The notes under the pieces: model-generated
Told to the model about the DNA's origin: nothing
The model's input: only the letters and a program-made list of their open reading frames with translations
The model's database searches: none
Shown: one piece after another, positions 15,180 through 15,717 of the stretch
How the letters are laid out: every line of letters starts with the position of its first letter
Position numbering within the stretch: position 1 is the stretch's first letter
Position numbers and translations under genes: made by a program
Source of the DNA: an uncultured Lachnospiraceae bacterium
GTDB taxonomy: Bacteria > Bacillota > Clostridia > Lachnospirales > Lachnospiraceae
Reading direction: 5' to 3'
NCBI GenBank assembly: GCA_902782965.1
Contig: CACZPG010000290.1
Span: 1-15,717, forward strand
DNA: 15,717 bases

Positions 15180-15717
15180 TCACTTCTCTTTGATAAGCCC
15201 CTGATTATAACATTCAATCAACTCACACAGATCATCTATCCTGATCTTTATCTCATTACCCGAATCCGTATCGCACACGCGAAGCCTTGCCGGCATAACC
15301 TCTGTAATATGAATATCAGGAGAATTCTCTTCTCCGGCAACATACGGTTTATGTTCTGCCAATGCCAGATGATGCGAATTAAATATAAGCGTATATCCTG
15401 CAATTCCGGTTGTCTCATGATAAGCTTTAGAAAGACCTCCATCAATGATATACAGCTTTCCATCAGCCTTAACAGGTTTTTCACCCTTTTTCACCTGAAC
15501 AGGAATATGTCCATTGATAATATGTGCCTTCTCAGGATTCATTCCAAAATCCCTGAAAATCTTGTCACAGTATTCAGCCTTTTGAGAAAACTCATAGTAA
15601 CTGTTGTTAAGCTCTACACTTAACGACTTATCTTCAAGGAATATTCTCTCAAATATAGCCATCCTGTCTCTTCCAAACATAGGCGATACAGGACCGCTCC
15701 ACAGATACCACATAAGA
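15180..15717 (-). CDS. fbp: Fructose-1,6-bisphosphatase class III, C-terminal part (runs off right edge)
   Basis: Cytosolic gluconeogenic enzyme that removes the 1-phosphate from fructose 1,6-bisphosphate. The last ~179 residues are visible; the upstream part lies beyond base 15717. The sequence matches the Firmicute class III type: YLWSGPVSPMFGRDRM, FERIFLEDK, HIINGHIPVQVKKGEKP, KLYIIDGGLSKAYHETTGIAGYTLIFNS. The class is Mn-dependent with a metallophosphoesterase core, and the full family length is roughly 640-670 aa. The NGH of HIINGH is a likely metal-site segment. Stop codon TGA at 15180-15182, with ~35 bp to the secreted hydrolase start, so read-through transcription is likely. Confidence 0.93.
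   Translation of the reverse strand, partial: LMWYLWSGPVSPMFGRDRMAIFERIFLEDKSLSVELNNSYYEFSQKAEYCDKIFRDFGMNPEKAHIINGHIPVQVKKGEKPVKADGKLYIIDGGLSKAYHETTGIAGYTLIFNSHHLALAEHKPYVAGEENSPDIHITEVMPARLRVCDTDSGNEIKIRIDDLCELIECYNQGLIKEK

Noticed and set aside
1..15717. Mobile elements, CRISPR arrays or phage genes
   Set aside because: No transposase, integrase, spaced direct repeats or terminal inverted repeats were seen.

Overview
The window looks like chromosomal DNA of a low-GC Firmicute, most likely a Clostridia member of the Lachnospiraceae (Butyrivibrio/Lachnospira/Roseburia-like). The evidence is AT-rich intergenic DNA, strong AGGAGG-type ribosome binding sites, a class III fructose-1,6-bisphosphatase, a large multi-PAS GGDEF/EAL protein, and a secreted protein with CxxC repeats and a Lys-rich C-terminal fibronectin III domain. 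The genus cannot be fixed from sequence reading alone. All genes but one lie on the minus strand; the exception is an MFS transporter at 2453-3742. No rRNA, tRNA, CRISPR array, insertion sequence or phage gene was seen.

From left to right: the 5' part of tyrS runs off the left edge. A polytopic O-antigen ligase/polymerase-like protein follows, and its stop codon lies inside the putative tyrS promoter. Next is a divergent promoter region with a 34-bp dyad, then an OFA-type MFS transporter. A hairpin terminator separates that gene from the convergent 1280-aa c-di-GMP protein (four PAS-like repeats, GGDEF, degenerate GGDEF, EAL). Then comes a two-gene amino-acid-type ABC importer with unusual architecture. 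A 250-bp structured leader with an intrinsic terminator precedes it, and upstream of that lie a 58-aa two-helix membrane protein, a seven-helix HD-GYP protein, a secreted alpha/beta-hydrolase with surface-protein modules, and the 3' end of class III fbp.

The most unusual part is the importer at 7894-11305. The permease polypeptide carries two substrate-binding-protein equivalents, but the lobes run C-N-C-N before the membrane domain instead of N-C-N-C. Its partner ATPase has a complete GlnQ-like ABC domain plus a ~120-residue C-terminal extension that resembles an RsbW/HATPase_c_2 fold with degraded nucleotide-binding boxes. The two genes overlap by 14 bp and together should be a complete importer, comparable to GlnPQ, with an added domain of unknown job on the motor subunit.

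Two proteins with different c-di-GMP phosphodiesterase folds (EAL and HD-GYP) lie on either side of this importer, and the window also encodes secreted and cell-surface-type proteins. A shared signalling theme is possible, but only the gene neighbourhood supports it.
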